Below, piece after piece: positions 17,370 to 27,058 of a stretch of DNA of 64,000 bases. A program made the translations under genes and the position numbers. Positions within the stretch are counted from its first letter, which is position 1. Every line of letters begins with the position of its first letter. Origin of the DNA: Candidatus Poribacteria bacterium (GTDB lineage Bacteria > Poribacteria > WGA-4E > WGA-3G); contig JAJEGI010000051.1 in assembly GCA_022819945.1 (NCBI GenBank), forward strand, positions 62,001 to 126,000, read 5' to 3'. The notes beneath the pieces were generated by a model. That model was not told where the DNA came from and did no database searches. It saw nothing but the letters and a program-made list of their open reading frames with translations.

Positions 17370-18677
17370 TTGCACAAACAGAATCGTAAAGCCTTTATTG
17401 AAAAAATGGGAAGTGGAGGGGTCGCTATCTTCGCCAGCGCACCGACAGCGAAATGGAACCATGACACCGAATATCTTTATCGTCCAGATCCGAATTTTTA
17501 TTACCTGACCGGGTTTGAAGAACCAGAGTCGATCTGTGTCATCGCACCTGAACATTCAAAGTACCAGTATATCCTTTTCGTACGTCCGAAAGACAAGCAG
17601 GCGGAAATTTGGAACGGTAAACGCGTCGGCGTTAAGGACGCACGTAAACGCTATGGTGCCGATAAAGTCTATCCAATAGAAAAATTCAGTGAAAAAATCG
17701 GGAAATACCTACAAGGCGCCGAAAGACTTTACTATACCCTCGGTTCCAATGAGGATGTTGATACCGAAATCCTTTCGCTTTTCACGCGGTCTGTGAGATC
17801 ACGGATCCGCTCAGGTAAAGGGTTCGATACACTTGTCGATCCAAGTCCTATTCTCAGTGAACTGCGACTCATCAAAAATGAGACCGAGCTGCAGTACCTC
17901 CAGATGGCAACGGAGATTACAGTCGCCGGTCACGTCGCAGCGATGAAAGCAGTCCGTCCAGGGATGTATGAATACGACTTAGAGGCTCTCGTTGAATCCA
18001 CGTTCCGTATGAACGGGGCGAGCGGCGCAGCCTTCCCTACCATCGTGGCAAGTGGTGATAACGCGACGATACTCCACTACACAACAAATGACCGTCAAAT
18101 TGAAGACGAAACGCTCGTCCTCATTGACGCAGGCGCGGAATACGGTCGGTACTGCGGTGATGTGACCCGTACCTTCCCCGCAAACGGTACCTTCACTGAG
18201 GCACAAAGAGAAATCTATCAACTTGTCCTTGAGGCACACTGTGCTATTATCGACGGTATCCGTCCGGGTGTTTCCATTGATGAACCACACCAAAAGTCGA
18301 TTGAGTTGCTAACAGAAAGCATGCTCAGCCTCGGTCTTCTAAAGGGAAAAGCAGAGAAATTGATTGAAAAAGAAAAATACAAACAGTTTTACATGTATCG
18401 CATCGGACACATGCTCGGCTTAGATGTACACGATGTCAACTGCATCCGAGAACCAGATGGAGAGTTTAAAACCTTCCAGCCGGGGATGGTAATGACGATT
18501 GAACCCGGACTCTACGTCGCTGAAGACACCAAAGGAGTTCCATCGAAGTACTTAGGTATCGGTGTCCGCATAGAAGACGACATCCTCGTCACAGAATCCG
18601 GCAACGAAAACCTAACCGACGGTGTCCCCAAAGAGATTGATGAAATCGAAGCTCTTGTAAACAGTACAAGGTGGTAA
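17370..18677 (+). CDS. pepP: Xaa-Pro aminopeptidase (M24B, PepP-like)
   Basis: 435 residues, the size of E. coli PepP, which removes an N-terminal residue preceding proline. The N-terminal domain has the signature YLYRPDPNFYYLTGFEEPES. The pita-bread domain holds the two-metal site: Asp and Asp in LIDAGAEYGRYCGDVTRTF, His in GHMLGLDVHDV, Glu in MTIEPGLYV and Glu in GVRIEDDILVT. Translation begins at TTG (17370) eight bases after AGGAGG; the nearby ATG at 17354 is out of frame. It is likely co-transcribed with the deacylase. Confidence 0.9.
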   Translation: MHKQNRKAFIEKMGSGGVAIFASAPTAKWNHDTEYLYRPDPNFYYLTGFEEPESICVIAPEHSKYQYILFVRPKDKQAEIWNGKRVGVKDARKRYGADKVYPIEKFSEKIGKYLQGAERLYYTLGSNEDVDTEILSLFTRSVRSRIRSGKGFDTLVDPSPILSELRLIKNETELQYLQMATEITVAGHVAAMKAVRPGMYEYDLEALVESTFRMNGASGAAFPTIVASGDNATILHYTTNDRQIEDETLVLIDAGAEYGRYCGDVTRTFPANGTFTEAQREIYQLVLEAHCAIIDGIRPGVSIDEPHQKSIELLTESMLSLGLLKGKAEKLIEKEKYKQFYMYRIGHMLGLDVHDVNCIREPDGEFKTFQPGMVMTIEPGLYVAEDTKGVPSKYLGIGVRIEDDILVTESGNENLTDGVPKEIDEIEALVNSTRW

Positions 18678-18754
18678 GCGGATGCCGTTCAGCCAAAGTA
18701 GTAGGCATACCCCGTCCGCCGTCCACCCTAATTCTCAACTTGAAGGAGCACATC

Positions 18755-19036
18755 GTGATTGAAAACTTAAGAAGACTAATCGTAGAAAGGCAGGACGTAA
18801 TCCGCCAGAAATACAAAGCCGAAATTAAGGGTATCTTCGGTTCATACACCCGCAGCGATTTCCACGCAGACAGCGATCTGGATCTCTTGGTAGATTTCGA
18901 TGACAGCGCCGATCTGATGGATTATATCAAGCTCCAACAGTTTTTAGAGGATAGACTGGAGTGCAAGATTGATGTAATATCACAACGTTCACACCGAGAA
19001 GAACAAAACTTCGTGCCTCTGTTCATAACAGCATAA
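18755..19036 (+). CDS. MNT-type minimal nucleotidyltransferase (MntA-like antitoxin), solitary
   Basis: 93 residues with the polymerase-beta-like active site GSYTRSDFHADSDLDLLVDF: Gly29-Ser30, Asp41 and Asp43. MntA proteins usually AMPylate and block a HEPN ribonuclease (HepT) encoded next door. Here no HEPN gene follows; a HepT-like gene occurs 11 kb downstream at 30196, inside the defence island. The GTG start (18755) has GAAGGAG seven bases upstream. It trails pepP by 77 bp. Confidence 0.75.
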   Translation: MIENLRRLIVERQDVIRQKYKAEIKGIFGSYTRSDFHADSDLDLLVDFDDSADLMDYIKLQQFLEDRLECKIDVISQRSHREEQNFVPLFITA

Positions 19037-19147
19037 TAGCCCCACGAAAGAGATTTGATGTCTTCTTGTAGGAGCGGCCTCCTGGTCGCGACCTTACTCC
19101 AGATTCATTCAGTTTTCCATTCTTCACTTTGATTTTCATTCCAAACA

Positions 19148-19432
19148 CGGTAGTTTCGGTTTCCTAACCGAACCATCATAAGTGTCAATTTTAGCAGAAA
19201 TAACCGCCTCAGACCCAGGACCGGTAGTTTTGGTTTCCTAACCGAACCGGATACTACGCGGAAACCTTGAAGACTTCAAAAACCTCTTCAGTCGCGTAGC
19301 GACGGCATGTTTATAGAAATGCATGTAAAAAAACATTTAGCCCTGTAAGGGCGGCATGTTTATTACATCTGTTATAAAACGCTGTGAAAATCCTAAATTG
19401 ACACCTATGGTTCGGTTTCCTAACCGCACCGG
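19148..19432. repeat. Cluster of palindromic intergenic repeats
   Basis: The 548-bp gap 19037-19584 holds no gene but three palindromes of the GGTT-AACC family: TTCGGTT-tcct-AACCGAA at 19155-19172, a CCGGT...ACCGG version at 19221-19250 and another at 19409-19432. Between them, two related segments share GGCATGTTTAT (near 19303 and 19352). The cluster sits directly before the defence island promoter. Confidence 0.7.
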
Positions 19433-19501
19433 ATTGTAAAAAAGGCGCGAAACGCTGTAATTTCTTAAAGCTAAAAGGCTCTGGCTTGCTCTAAATTTTA
19501 T

Positions 19502-19529
19502 TTGACAAAACCGTGAAGTATAGTAGACT
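19502..19529 (+). promoter_or_regulatory. Putative promoter of the defence island
   Basis: TTGACA (19502-19507), 16 bases, TAGACT (19524-19529), followed 55 bases later by the helicase ATG. The spacer contains TATAGTAGACTATA, an inverted repeat that could be an operator. Confidence 0.5.
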
Positions 19530-19584
19530 ATACGCCATTGTTGCTTTTCTAATCTGAAACACGAGGCATCTTTAGACCGTAAAA

Positions 19585-22500
19585 ATGGATTCCGCAGCGC
19601 AGCAAACAGACACAATTCATATTGAAGATCTTCAACCCGGTATGTCGTTAATTGACACGCATCAGGGAAAGAAAAAGGTAATCCGTCAGATTGAGTCACA
19701 CGCTACGTTTGTCCAACTCTTTTTCCAAGATGACGACGAACCATTTACTTGTTCTATTCAAGAACTGCAATCCCGTTTTGAACTTGGGTCCGATGCTTTT
19801 CGCGCAGATGCTAATCTGGTAAGACTTGTTGCTGAGGCACATCGACTTCAACACGCCTACCTGTTTAATCCGATCTTCGCGACTGAAACGTCGCTGATAG
19901 ATCCGCTGCCACACCAATTCATCGCCGTCTATGAACATCTGTTGAAGCATAATCCTTTACGCTTCCTGTTAGCTGACGATGCCGGTGCCGGAAAAACAAT
20001 TATGACAGGACTTTATATCCAAGAATTGTTACTCCGGCAGCAAGTGGAGCGTATATTGATTGTGCCACCAGCGGGACTGATTGGTAACTGGGAGCGCGAA
20101 TTACGGGTCTGTTTTCGACTCCAATTCCGTATCCTGTCCAGTGCTGACGCAGCAAATACCAATCCGTTTGCTAATCCAAAAAACCGTTTAGCCATTATTA
20201 GTCTTGACACCTTACGGCAAGAACGGATGCAGGACTGCCTCTTTGAAGCACAACCCTATGATCTGGTCGTTTTTGACGAAGCACATAAACTTTCTGCCCG
20301 ATACGAATCAGATGGAACAGTAGACAAATCAAAACGGTATGAACTTGCTGAGCGGATTGCCAACCAACAGAAAAATCTGTTATTGCTCACAGCAACACCC
20401 CACATGGGAAAGGATGATGCCTATTATTTTTTATGGCGATTGCTCCTACCTGAATACCTTGCCGCACAAAACGCATTTGGTCGATTGACTGACAAAGAAA
20501 AATCTAAACATCTGCTCCGGCGTATGAAGGAGGAGATGGTTACCTTTGATGGAAAACCCATCTACCCGCCGCGACAGAGTCAGACCATCGCCTATCCACT
20601 CAAGCCAGGAGAGGTAAGTGAGCAAACTTTGTACGATGCTGTCACAACGTATTGTGAGCAGTATTTCGATCTCGCTGGTCAATACAATCGAAGCGCAGCA
20701 AAAATGGCGATGATGATTTTACAAAGGCGACTTGCCAGCTCAACTTTTGCACTGCTGCAGAGCCTTATCAGACGAGCGGAAAAACTCCAAATCACGCTTC
20801 GTAACCTCAAAAATGGAAGGTTGTCAATAGAGGAACTGGAAAAAGCACAAACGAAACTTTCAGATATTGACATCAGAGATGAAAAAACAGGGGATGAGGA
20901 GGAAAGTGTTGACGGAAAGGAAGAGGCAGAACAGGTTGATGAGGATCTTGAGCGTGCAACGGCTGCGCGTTCAATCGCCGAGCTTGAAGCTGAAGTTGAT
21001 CACGTTGAAAACTTGGTTGCGTTGGCAAAGAAAGTTTACGACCTGAAATCTGAAAGCAAGTTTGAAAAACTCTGGGAGGCACTAACGGAGTATCCAGAGC
21101 CAAAGGTTCTGATTTTCACTGAACATCGCGATACGATGGATTTTATCATTGAGCGTTTAGAAGCGTTGGGTTTTACTGGAAAAGTTGCCCAAATCCACGG
21201 CGGCATGAGATATAGTGTGCGTGAAGAACAGGTAGAATTCTTTCGTGATCCCAACGGTGCGCAATATCTCGTCGCAACCGATGCTGCTGGGGAAGGCATC
21301 AACCTCCAATTCTGTTGGCTCATGGTCAACTACGATATTCCGTGGAACCCCGCACGACTTGAGCAGCGGATGGGACGGATTCACCGGTACAAACAAACAC
21401 GCACGGTGGTTTTGCTAAATCTCGTTGCTGAAGATACGCGTGAAGGCCGCGTGCTGAGAGTACTACTGGAAAAGATGGAAAACATGCGTGAAGAATTAAA
21501 TGACGATAAGGTCTTTGATGTCATTGGGCAACAATTCAGTCAAATCTCTCTGAAGGAGCTTATCACAAGAGCCATCACAGAAGATCAAGTTGATGCTTCA
21601 ATCCAGTCTATCAACACACAATTCACGATGGAAAGTATACAAAGGCAATTTGAAGGGCAACAGAGATCGGTCGTCAGTAGTGAGGTCAAACGATTACTCA
21701 GCAATGTTCAGAACCAACGGGAATCCGCTGAAACGCTTCGCATGCTACCCGCTTATGTCCGAAGTTTCTTTGAAGATGCAGCACCCTTACTCGGCTATCG
21801 GATTAACGGAGATATTGAAGCGACTTTTAAGGTATCCCGTTGTCCTACCTCTGTGCAAAAGGCAATTGATGGATACCCGACAAATCTCCGAAATCGGTTA
21901 ACATTCTCACGCGAACTTGCACTACCTGCTGGATCCGAGAAACCAGAAGCGATTTTTCTACACCCCGGCGAACCGATTTTTGACGCAATCCGCTCCGGCT
22001 TTTTAGAAAAATTCAACACTGAAGGCGAGCGCGGGGCAGTCTACTTTGATCCACAAGCAGATGAACCGTATCTGTTCTATTTGGTAAGAATGCCTGTGGT
22101 ACGACAAACTAATGATAAACCTTACGTCCTTGATGAGATGCTTGTCGGAATCAAACGCTTGGCAGATGGACGATGCGAAGAGACACCCGCGCATCTTCTG
22201 TTGACCCTAATACCACGGACAGGACAACAAGGTATGCCTAAAACTTTGTCCGCAGAATGGATTAACCGCGCTGACGAAACGCAACCTATTGAAAATTTTA
22301 TCTGTGAAAACATCGGAAATCCGAAACTTTCTCACATCCGCGATATGTTTCAATCTGAAATAGATGAGAAAAGGGAGCAGATCAAGATTTCATTCAACGC
22401 AAGGAGGGGTGAACTTCTTAAACAGCGTCTCAATCTCAAGAAAGATGTCGCCAAAGGTATACCTGCTGCACAAACAAAATTGAATAACTGCGATCAGGAG

Positions 22501-23022
22501 ATTAAAGCACTTCCTAAAAAGCGCGCGGAAGCAGAAGCAAACCTCATTAGAGAAATCGAAGGTATCCAATTAGGCCCCGTAGATGTCTATATTCGCGCCT
22601 TTGTTACCAAACCTCCAACTGAGGAAATTCCGACAAAGACATTACGAGATGCCGAGGCTATTGCCGTCAATACTGTTATCAAGTATGAACGCGATCGAGA
22701 TGCTGAAATCAAAGATGTCTCTAATCCAAGCCTCAAAAAAGGGTTTGACTTACAATCTATATACCCAAATGGTGAAGTGCGTTATATTGAAGTCAAAGGA
22801 CGTACAGGAATAACAAGTGTCGAATTGACAGCGAATGAATGGCGGCAAGCAGCCAACCACCGAGATCGCTACTGGCTTTATGTCGTCTATCATTGCGACA
22901 CTGAAGAACCGCAGCTCTACCGATGCCAAGATCCGTTTGGCAACCTGCTCGCAAAAGCTACAGGAAACATACGGATCAATGCCGGTGACATCATCAGAAA
23001 ATCGAAACTGGGATCACCCTAA
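19585..23022 (+). CDS. SNF2-family helicase with C-terminal DUF3883-like domain
   Basis: 1145 residues. Helicase motifs are complete: a Q-like LPHQ element, Walker A DDAGAGKT (about 131-138), DEAH in VFDEAHKLS (about 231), LLTATPH, and in the second lobe VLIFTEHRD, QIHGG, ATDAAGEGINLQ and RMGRIHRYKQ (about 594). An acidic, coiled insertion lies between the lobes (about 430-480). The C-terminus has GFDLQSI then RYIEVKGR and LTANEWRQA, the DUF3883 pattern, which resembles a PD-(D/E)XK nuclease core. Helicases of this type accompany DUF1156 methylases and DUF499 ATPases in predicted anti-phage loci, and both are encoded downstream here. It probably translocates on DNA and discriminates or cleaves unmodified DNA; that role is inference. 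Confidence 0.85.
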   Translation: MDSAAQQTDTIHIEDLQPGMSLIDTHQGKKKVIRQIESHATFVQLFFQDDDEPFTCSIQELQSRFELGSDAFRADANLVRLVAEAHRLQHAYLFNPIFATETSLIDPLPHQFIAVYEHLLKHNPLRFLLADDAGAGKTIMTGLYIQELLLRQQVERILIVPPAGLIGNWERELRVCFRLQFRILSSADAANTNPFANPKNRLAIISLDTLRQERMQDCLFEAQPYDLVVFDEAHKLSARYESDGTVDKSKRYELAERIANQQKNLLLLTATPHMGKDDAYYFLWRLLLPEYLAAQNAFGRLTDKEKSKHLLRRMKEEMVTFDGKPIYPPRQSQTIAYPLKPGEVSEQTLYDAVTTYCEQYFDLAGQYNRSAAKMAMMILQRRLASSTFALLQSLIRRAEKLQITLRNLKNGRLSIEELEKAQTKLSDIDIRDEKTGDEEESVDGKEEAEQVDEDLERATAARSIAELEAEVDHVENLVALAKKVYDLKSESKFEKLWEALTEYPEPKVLIFTEHRDTMDFIIERLEALGFTGKVAQIHGGMRYSVREEQVEFFRDPNGAQYLVATDAAGEGINLQFCWLMVNYDIPWNPARLEQRMGRIHRYKQTRTVVLLNLVAEDTREGRVLRVLLEKMENMREELNDDKVFDVIGQQFSQISLKELITRAITEDQVDASIQSINTQFTMESIQRQFEGQQRSVVSSEVKRLLSNVQNQRESAETLRMLPAYVRSFFEDAAPLLGYRINGDIEATFKVSRCPTSVQKAIDGYPTNLRNRLTFSRELALPAGSEKPEAIFLHPGEPIFDAIRSGFLEKFNTEGERGAVYFDPQADEPYLFYLVRMPVVRQTNDKPYVLDEMLVGIKRLADGRCEETPAHLLLTLIPRTGQQGMPKTLSAEWINRADETQPIENFICENIGNPKLSHIRDMFQSEIDEKREQIKISFNARRGELLKQRLNLKKDVAKGIPAAQTKLNNCDQEIKALPKKRAEAEANLIREIEGIQLGPVDVYIRAFVTKPPTEEIPTKTLRDAEAIAVNTVIKYERDRDAEIKDVSNPSLKKGFDLQSIYPNGEVRYIEVKGRTGITSVELTANEWRQAANHRDRYWLYVVYHCDTEEPQLYRCQDPFGNLLAKATGNIRINAGDIIRKSKLGSP

Positions 23023-23135
23023 TTGATTTTCTTTGCGATCCGTTATTTTTTCTGCTATGCTAATGTAGTGGGAGGCCCGCTTTGTATGCACTTAACCTGC
23101 AATAGAATATTATCAAACGAGGTTTAGATAGACGC

Positions 23136-23620
23136 GTGCAAACTTTTTTGCCATTCTGGAAAATTTATCTTGATACATGTTGTTTGAGCCGCCTTTTTGA
23201 TCCACCCACTCAAGCACGTGTTGTAGAGGAAGCCGAAGCTACTAATCAAATTCTCACTTACTGTCTTCGCGGGTATTGGCTGCCAGCAACGTCATAATAG
23301 ACGAAGTTGATCAAACCCCGGATTTGGAAGAACGCACGCAAGTCAAAACTTTGTTAACGCTTGCACATCAGACCATTTCTGTCGGAGCAGTGGAAATATC
23401 AAGAGGTCTACGACTTGAATCCTTGGGTTTTAAGGAAAAAGATGCCTTGCATCTCGCCTGCGCTGAAAGTGGGGAGGCTGACCTTTTCCTAACAACGGAT
23501 GATAGGCTGCTTCGGAGAGCACAACGGTACCAGGCCAGGCTTCATATCCAAGTCAAAAACCCAGAAACATGGTTACGGGAGGTGACAGAAAATGGACGTT
23601 TTACAGATGACGGATCTTGA
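23136..23620 (+). pseudogene. PIN-domain toxin gene broken by a frameshift
   Basis: Two frames together make one PIN protein. The first frame (23136-23297) gives KIYLDTCCLSRLFD with the first catalytic Asp, then hits stop codons. The second (from about 23276) continues with VIIDEVDQTPD and DALHLACAES...DLFLTTDDRLLRRA, which carries the remaining Glu/Asp residues. A one-base indel near 23275 would restore the reading frame. The start is also poor: GTG at 23136 without a ribosome site, and Trp where the usual Met would precede KIYLDT. The 3' end overlaps the next gene by 29 bases. It could be a decayed toxin or a sequencing error. Confidence 0.75.
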
Positions 23621-23966
23621 GATTTATGAACTTGGCATTAAGGAACTTACAGAGCAACTTGGCCCCGCGTATGCAACACAATTCCTCCAGCACTGCAAAC
23701 CGCGCAACTACGATTATACTGCTGAGCGACATAAATACATGGCTAACGACCCAGATATCTATACGCTCGCAAAACGGATTCAACAGGGAGAAGCATCGCG
23801 GAAAGAGGAGGAACATATCAAAGCCGAACGGATCGCAGCATGGCGCAAAGGGTTAGTTGAACTCACCGATATTGAAATTTATGAACTCGGATTTAAAATC
23901 CTCGCAGATGAACTTGAAGGTTACGGACTGTTGAGATTTATCACACAGCATTTCAGACAACTATGA
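23592..23966 (+). CDS. Small protein with internally duplicated segment, possible PIN partner
   Basis: 124 residues, unrecognised by function. The opening MTDLEIYELGIKELTEQLG recurs in altered form at about 89-109 as LTDIEIYELGFKILADELE; the region between is charged and helical (KRIQQGEASRKEEEHIKAE). The duplication suggests two copies of one small helical unit joined by a linker. GGGAGG precedes the ATG and the gene overlaps the end of the broken PIN gene, so it may be the antitoxin of that module, with the order reversed from the usual antitoxin-first layout. The ATPase gene follows after 39 bp. Confidence 0.55.
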   Translation: MDVLQMTDLEIYELGIKELTEQLGPAYATQFLQHCKPRNYDYTAERHKYMANDPDIYTLAKRIQQGEASRKEEEHIKAERIAAWRKGLVELTDIEIYELGFKILADELEGYGLLRFITQHFRQL

Positions 23967-24005
23967 AGTTACGGACGGGCAACTTAATGAGGGAGGACAT
24001 CTGAG

Positions 24006-25268
24006 GTGTTTCTCAAATCAATCCATCTGAACAATGTCAAATGTTTTTCTGATATTGACTTGTCATTTGAAGGTGAGGATGGCGATATCCGCAAGTGGAC
24101 ACTTTTGCTGGCTGAAAACGGTGCGGGGAAAAGCACGCTTCTGAAAGCCATCGCCCTGGCAACTGCCGGTAGTGATGCGATCGCCGATCTGTTGGGGGAA
24201 CCTTCCGACTGGATCCGGTACAAAACGCAGCGGTGCGAAATCTCAGCCTTTTTGGTTACGACGGAAGGGAAAGAGAGAGAAATTCATCTCCGAATTGAAC
24301 CTAAAGATACCCGCGCCGATGTCATTGTGAAAAACAAACAAAGTCTCGCGTGGCTTGATGACGCTCTAAATCAGAAAAAGAGAGACTACTTTGTTCTCGG
24401 TTTCGGTGCGTCCCGCCATCTCAATACAGCAAACAGTCGAAGAGCAAAGACATCAGAATTTACAAACAAAAGAGCACAGCGCGTCGCTACCCTATTCAAC
24501 CCTGATGCGACCACCAAACCGATTGATGCTTGGGCAATGGACCTCGACTACATCGGAAACGGCACTGCATTGGAAACCGTCCAAAAAGTGCTCAGCAATC
24601 TACTACCGGAGATAAAGTTTCATAGCATTGATAAACAGAATGGGCACTTACTGTTTGATACGCCAGATGGTATCGTGCCGTTACATTGTCTCAGCGACGG
24701 GTATCTCGCAATGGCAGCTTGGATAGGCGACTTGTTGTTCCAAGTTTCAGAAGTCTCTGGTGACGCACAGGAAAAACCGCTTACCGCAAAAGGACTCCTC
24801 CTCATTGATGAGGTCGACCTGCATCTCCATCCAAAGCGGCAACGCCAACTCTTATCGCTCCTTGACAAATGGTTACCGAATTTTCAGTTCGTTGCAACGA
24901 CGCACTCGCCCATGGCCGCGCAACAGGCAGGTGAAGGTGAACTTCACTATTTGATGCGCGAAAAAGGGAAAATTCACCTCTATCCATTTTCCGGTGCCCC
25001 AAATACGCTTCTTTTACACCAATTGGTAATGTCACCCGCGTTCGGGTTAGATACCGACGAGTCAAAAACGGTTGAGGACATGAAGAACCGATACTGTGCC
25101 CTCCGGGACAAAGCGGATTTGTCGTCTAAGGAACGAGAAGAACTGAACAAACTAACCGCGTTTCTAACCGATCTTCCAACTCCCAGTAGATCCAATATGC
25201 AATCTTCTGACGAACATACACAGCTTTTGCAGAAAATTGAGAAGGAATTGCGGGAGGGCAGGCGGTGA
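24006..25268 (+). CDS. Septu-like ATPase (PtuA-type)
   Basis: 420 residues of the AAA_21/ABC type. It begins with FLKSIHLNNVKCFSDIDL, then Walker A AENGAGKS (36-43), a long variable middle, signature-like LSDGYLAMAAW, Walker B LLLIDEVDLHLHP (about 262-274) and QFVATTHSP. It is paired by a four-base GTGA overlap with an HNH nuclease gene, the arrangement of PtuA-PtuB in Septu anti-phage systems and of some retron effectors. The GTG start at 24006 follows GGGAGGAC. It probably controls the nuclease through nucleotide binding. The pair lies inside the larger SNF2/DUF1156/DUF499 island. Confidence 0.8.
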   Translation: MFLKSIHLNNVKCFSDIDLSFEGEDGDIRKWTLLLAENGAGKSTLLKAIALATAGSDAIADLLGEPSDWIRYKTQRCEISAFLVTTEGKEREIHLRIEPKDTRADVIVKNKQSLAWLDDALNQKKRDYFVLGFGASRHLNTANSRRAKTSEFTNKRAQRVATLFNPDATTKPIDAWAMDLDYIGNGTALETVQKVLSNLLPEIKFHSIDKQNGHLLFDTPDGIVPLHCLSDGYLAMAAWIGDLLFQVSEVSGDAQEKPLTAKGLLLIDEVDLHLHPKRQRQLLSLLDKWLPNFQFVATTHSPMAAQQAGEGELHYLMREKGKIHLYPFSGAPNTLLLHQLVMSPAFGLDTDESKTVEDMKNRYCALRDKADLSSKEREELNKLTAFLTDLPTPSRSNMQSSDEHTQLLQKIEKELREGRR

Positions 25269-26143
25269 TACGCTTAAGGAGGAGCCGATCGAAAACAGAC
25301 ATTCACACTAACTTCCACGGCCAAAAAAAGAGAACCTTTGAGAAGGAATTGTTGATCAACCAAAGACGTATTAGGCGCGGTGAGATTCAAAAACACACTT
25401 TCAACAGCAACCGTTGGAAACCCGCGAAGGAACAACTTTTCGCCGAAACAGGTGGTAAATGTGCCTACTGCGAAGCACCAACTATAGGGGTTGCTTACGG
25501 AGATGTTGAGCATTATCGCCCCAAAAGCAGCTATTGGTGGCTCGCCTATTGCTATGACAATTATCTTGCTTCATGTCAACTTTGCAATCAGAGGTTTAAG
25601 AAAGATGATTTCCCAATCCAAAATCGGAAGATGCAAGCCCCTATAATTAAACGCAATACAACGGATAATTTTATAGCAACTAAAGCAGGCCAAATTGCCC
25701 CTGACCCGCTGGATACAGATCGGGTTAACACATTCATTCACTTACATCAACAGGAACGTCCGCTCCTGCTCAACCCTTATTTTGATGATCCTGCTGAATA
25801 CTTTGCATGGCGTGCCGATGATGTGCTGAGAGAAGTTGAAGTCACCCCTAACTCTGAAAATTTTCAAGTTAAGGTTATCGTTAACACTGAAAATCCTGAA
25901 GTTGAATCTATTGCTGCAGCATCTATCCAGTATTATGGATTGAATCGTATGGAGCTCAGGGGCGGGAGATACAATATCTATCATAAATATCGTGTATTCA
26001 AGACTACACTTGAAGATGATCGGATCCGTCCGGAAACTCGGGAACGGAATATAAATGCCATAGAAAGAATGAAGGCACCAGGCGCACCCTTTGCAGGCAT
26101 GATCCAGTACTTCGATGAACTTTTTTCTCTATCTGGGCGTTGA
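25265..26143 (+). CDS. HNH endonuclease (PtuB-type) paired with the ATPase
   Basis: 292 residues. The HNH site with zinc ligands is clear: Cys66 and Cys69 in GKCAYCE, Glu82-His83 in VEHYRPK, Tyr-Trp-Trp-Leu-Ala-Tyr, Asn99, then Cys104/Cys107-Asn108 in SCQLCNQRFKKDDFP. This is the TIGR02646-like HNH group found with AAA ATPases in Septu. The basic N-terminus (RLRRSRSK) may bind nucleic acid. Translation starts at GTG overlapping the ATPase stop, so expression is coupled. The C-terminal half (ERPLLLNPYFDDP...) follows the family pattern. DNA or RNA damage upon infection is the expected role. Confidence 0.8.
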   Translation: MIRLRRSRSKTDIHTNFHGQKKRTFEKELLINQRRIRRGEIQKHTFNSNRWKPAKEQLFAETGGKCAYCEAPTIGVAYGDVEHYRPKSSYWWLAYCYDNYLASCQLCNQRFKKDDFPIQNRKMQAPIIKRNTTDNFIATKAGQIAPDPLDTDRVNTFIHLHQQERPLLLNPYFDDPAEYFAWRADDVLREVEVTPNSENFQVKVIVNTENPEVESIAAASIQYYGLNRMELRGGRYNIYHKYRVFKTTLEDDRIRPETRERNINAIERMKAPGAPFAGMIQYFDELFSLSGR

Positions 26144-26208
26144 ATTGTATGAGGTAGAACTCATAGAGGTTTCAATACTTTAATCATCAACAATCAAAAA
26201 TCATAAAA

Positions 26209-27042
26209 ATGTCTATTCCTTCATTCTTGATTAATCAAGAGAGATTACCCAAAATTCTGAAATCGGAATTTGAATTTTGGGTTCATAATTTTGGGCAAAG
26301 GCCAATTCCGGAAGCACAAGATCTGCGCGCCTTCTTTATCCAATGGTTTGCAGTTTTCGCTCCCGAGTGTTTTGAGCAGTCGTTGGTCAAGGAAATTTCA
26401 GCCTTTGCCTGTGAAATGAAACAACACGCTGATTTCATGCGTAGGAAATGGTATGAATTGCTACCGATTGAAATTGCTTTGTACGCGCTTTCATCAGATT
26501 CGTCTTGGATAAATATTGCACGTGCTAATCTAAATCATCATAACTCAGGACTTCGTATGTTCGCTCTCAAATCCCTTCTTCTTGTAGTTGACAGGCTTCG
26601 TTTTGACGATCCGCACTTGCTTGCTCCAGTCCGTGATAATCTTGAGAGGGGGCATATGGGTGCCAAAGAGACTGCGCTCTTTCTATGTATGACACAAGGG
26701 GAGCCAGAGATGAAACAAACCCAAATCAAGCAATGGATGGATCAGGTCATGAATTCGTATGATCGTGAGAAACTTCAAGAACTTTTCAATGGAGAATTCA
26801 TGCCAAATCCTTTTTTGCATCATATTACTCAATTTACATGTTATATTTCTCTACGTTTAGCATCTCATGAGACCCTGTTGCAGTCGATACTATTCCCTGA
26901 AATGCTTGAAGAACAAAACTCTACAATTCCGGATGAATTCCAATTGAAGTTACCAATTATACTCGAATCTATTATTTGGCAACGAATGAACGATCATCCG
27001 ATTTTTCAACCGTTTATCAAATTGGAAAAAGTTAAAACATAA
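26209..27042 (+). CDS. Unrecognised helical protein within the defence island
   Basis: 277 residues with no motif I recognise. It looks all-alpha: amphipathic segments such as IARANLNHHNSGLRMFALKSLLLVVDRL and GAKETALFLCMTQGEPEMKQ resemble irregular HEAT-like repeats. There is no signal peptide or membrane segment. Its DNA is visibly more AT-rich than its neighbours, suggesting separate origin. The ribosome site before the ATG at 26209 is weak. It sits 65 bp after the HNH gene and 16 bp before the methylase gene, so it is likely co-expressed with both and may be a third component of either module. Confidence 0.5.
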   Translation: MSIPSFLINQERLPKILKSEFEFWVHNFGQRPIPEAQDLRAFFIQWFAVFAPECFEQSLVKEISAFACEMKQHADFMRRKWYELLPIEIALYALSSDSSWINIARANLNHHNSGLRMFALKSLLLVVDRLRFDDPHLLAPVRDNLERGHMGAKETALFLCMTQGEPEMKQTQIKQWMDQVMNSYDREKLQELFNGEFMPNPFLHHITQFTCYISLRLASHETLLQSILFPEMLEEQNSTIPDEFQLKLPIILESIIWQRMNDHPIFQPFIKLEKVKT

Positions 27043-27058
27043 ATAGGAGAATTCCATA

